Source: an uncultured bacterium (GTDB lineage Bacteria > Actinomycetota > Coriobacteriia > Coriobacteriales > Eggerthellaceae). Taken from it: 64,000 nt of DNA. Positions within the stretch are counted from its first letter, which is position 1. Each line of letters opens with the position of its first letter. Below, one piece after another: positions 63,484 to 64,000 of the stretch. A model generated the notes under the pieces. The model saw only the letters and a list, made by a program, of their open reading frames with translations. It was not told where the DNA came from and searched no databases. Location of the stretch: the NCBI GenBank assembly GCA_905215325.1, contig CAJMPP010000006.1, forward strand, positions 6,258 through 70,257. The letters run 5' to 3'. A program made the translations under genes and the position numbers.

Positions 63484-63744
63484 ATGCTCAGTTTGAAGTA
63501 CCTTATCGTGTCGCTTTCCGATGCGTATAGCATGATCATCTTCGTATACGTCATGCTGTCATGGTTCCCGACCGATCGGGGCATCCTCGCAGACATCAAC
63601 AACGTGCTCGCGCGCATATGCGACCCGTATTTGAACCTGTTCAAGCGCCTGATTCCCCCTATTGGAGGTATGGTGGACGTGACGCCCATCGTCGCGCTGC
63701 TTGTACTACAATTCGGTGTACGTTTGTTGGTAAACTTGTTCTAG
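63484..63744 (+). CDS. yggT: YggT family membrane protein
   Basis: The 86-residue protein has two membrane helices (about 7-27, 60-83) joined by SWFPTDRGILADINNVLARI, CDPYLNLFKRLIPPIGGMVD, the usual YggT repeat with the P-x-L/F-x-x-F-K/R-R pattern. The role is unclear; the gene is regularly found between sepF and divIVA. AAGGAG lies 13 nt upstream of the ATG, which is rather far. Confidence 0.9.
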   Translation: MLSLKYLIVSLSDAYSMIIFVYVMLSWFPTDRGILADINNVLARICDPYLNLFKRLIPPIGGMVDVTPIVALLVLQFGVRLLVNLF

Positions 63745-63789
63745 GTGCGCACCTGCGCATTCCCGCACATCAGATGAAGGGATACAAAG

Positions 63790-64000
63790 ATGGCTATCAC
63801 CTCTGCTGAAATCCATAACCAAAGCTTCTCCATCGATCGCAAGGGCTACGACGTCGACGAGGTCGATGTCTTCCTCGAGCATGTCGCCGATGAGATCGAC
63901 GGCCTGAATCAGCAGATCGCCTCGCTGCAAAGCCAGATCGGCGAGGTGATTATTCAAAAAGAACATTATAGTCAATTGTATTCTCATATGCGAGAAATAC
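63790..64000 (+). CDS. divIVA: DivIVA domain protein, partial (cut by window end)
   Basis: The first 70 residues are visible. AITSAEIHNQSFSIDRKGYD and VDEVDVFLEHVADEIDGLNQ match the N-terminal membrane-binding domain and first coiled coil of DivIVA/Wag31, the protein marking negatively curved membrane at poles and septa. AAGGG lies about 7 nt upstream. From about 63946 the codons change abruptly to A/T-ending ones, although the frame stays open, so the real continuation of the protein after residue 52 is uncertain. Confidence 0.8.
   Translation, partial: MAITSAEIHNQSFSIDRKGYDVDEVDVFLEHVADEIDGLNQQIASLQSQIGEVIIQKEHYSQLYSHMREI

Overview
The window is GC-rich DNA with strong G/C preference at third codon positions, GTG and TTG starts, no ftsA next to ftsZ, SepF and DivIVA in the division cluster, and a MurE carrying the meso-DAP specificity motif DNPR. 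This points to a high-GC Gram-positive, most likely Coriobacteriia (Eggerthellaceae-like). The taxon is inferred from gene content and order, not from a search.

Positions 1 to about 8640 look like the right-hand part of an integrated element lying against the 3' end of guaA. It carries a ParA-type ATPase, an ABC-F ribosome-protection-type ATPase behind a 200-nt leader, a DUF4238 protein, a single-chain DUF262/DUF1524 (GmrSD-like) nuclease, a leftward operon of excisionase, tyrosine integrase and a MobC-like protein, and a divergent XRE regulator. A 14-bp site, GTAC-N6-GTAC, lies inside the spacers of both divergent promoters beside the regulator. It recurs at the centre of a 40-bp palindrome upstream of parA, 6.6 kb away. 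About 0.4 kb of repeated GGGAGTAAA motifs separates the regulator gene from guaA, whose last codons share the GGGAGTA core.

Positions 8.6-23 kb are chromosomal housekeeping genes: guaA, a uppP remnant, an AEC permease, chorismate mutase plus DAHP synthase, pcrA, fused L-serine dehydratase, Mn-dependent pyrophosphatase, a LysR regulator divergent from a small PQ-loop-like membrane protein, and an M20 peptidase. Between them lie repeat-rich noncoding stretches with REP-like palindromes, a 151-bp tandem duplication and a degenerate tandem repeat.

Positions 23-28.2 kb hold rpsL-rpsG-fusA-rpsJ-rplC-rplD-rplW. The cluster ends at a strong terminator after rplW, with no tuf and no rplB. Next come a MacB-type ABC transporter whose permease has a long periplasm-type coiled coil, a divergent trigger factor, an rpmE with a long charged tail, a flavin reductase-rubredoxin fusion, nadK divergent from murJ, a DUF1846 protein, pyrG and xerD.

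Positions 44-64 kb are a complete dcw cluster: mraZ, rsmH, ftsL, ftsI, murE, murF, mraY, murD, ftsW, murG, murC, murB, ftsQ, ftsZ, pgeF, yggS, sepF, yggT and the start of divIVA. An array of MraZ boxes precedes it. FtsI, FtsW and FtsQ have strongly basic cytoplasmic tails, and SepF has a strongly acidic Asp/Tyr stretch. The last 55 nt of the window turn abruptly AT-rich inside divIVA, which may mark an assembly or recombination junction.
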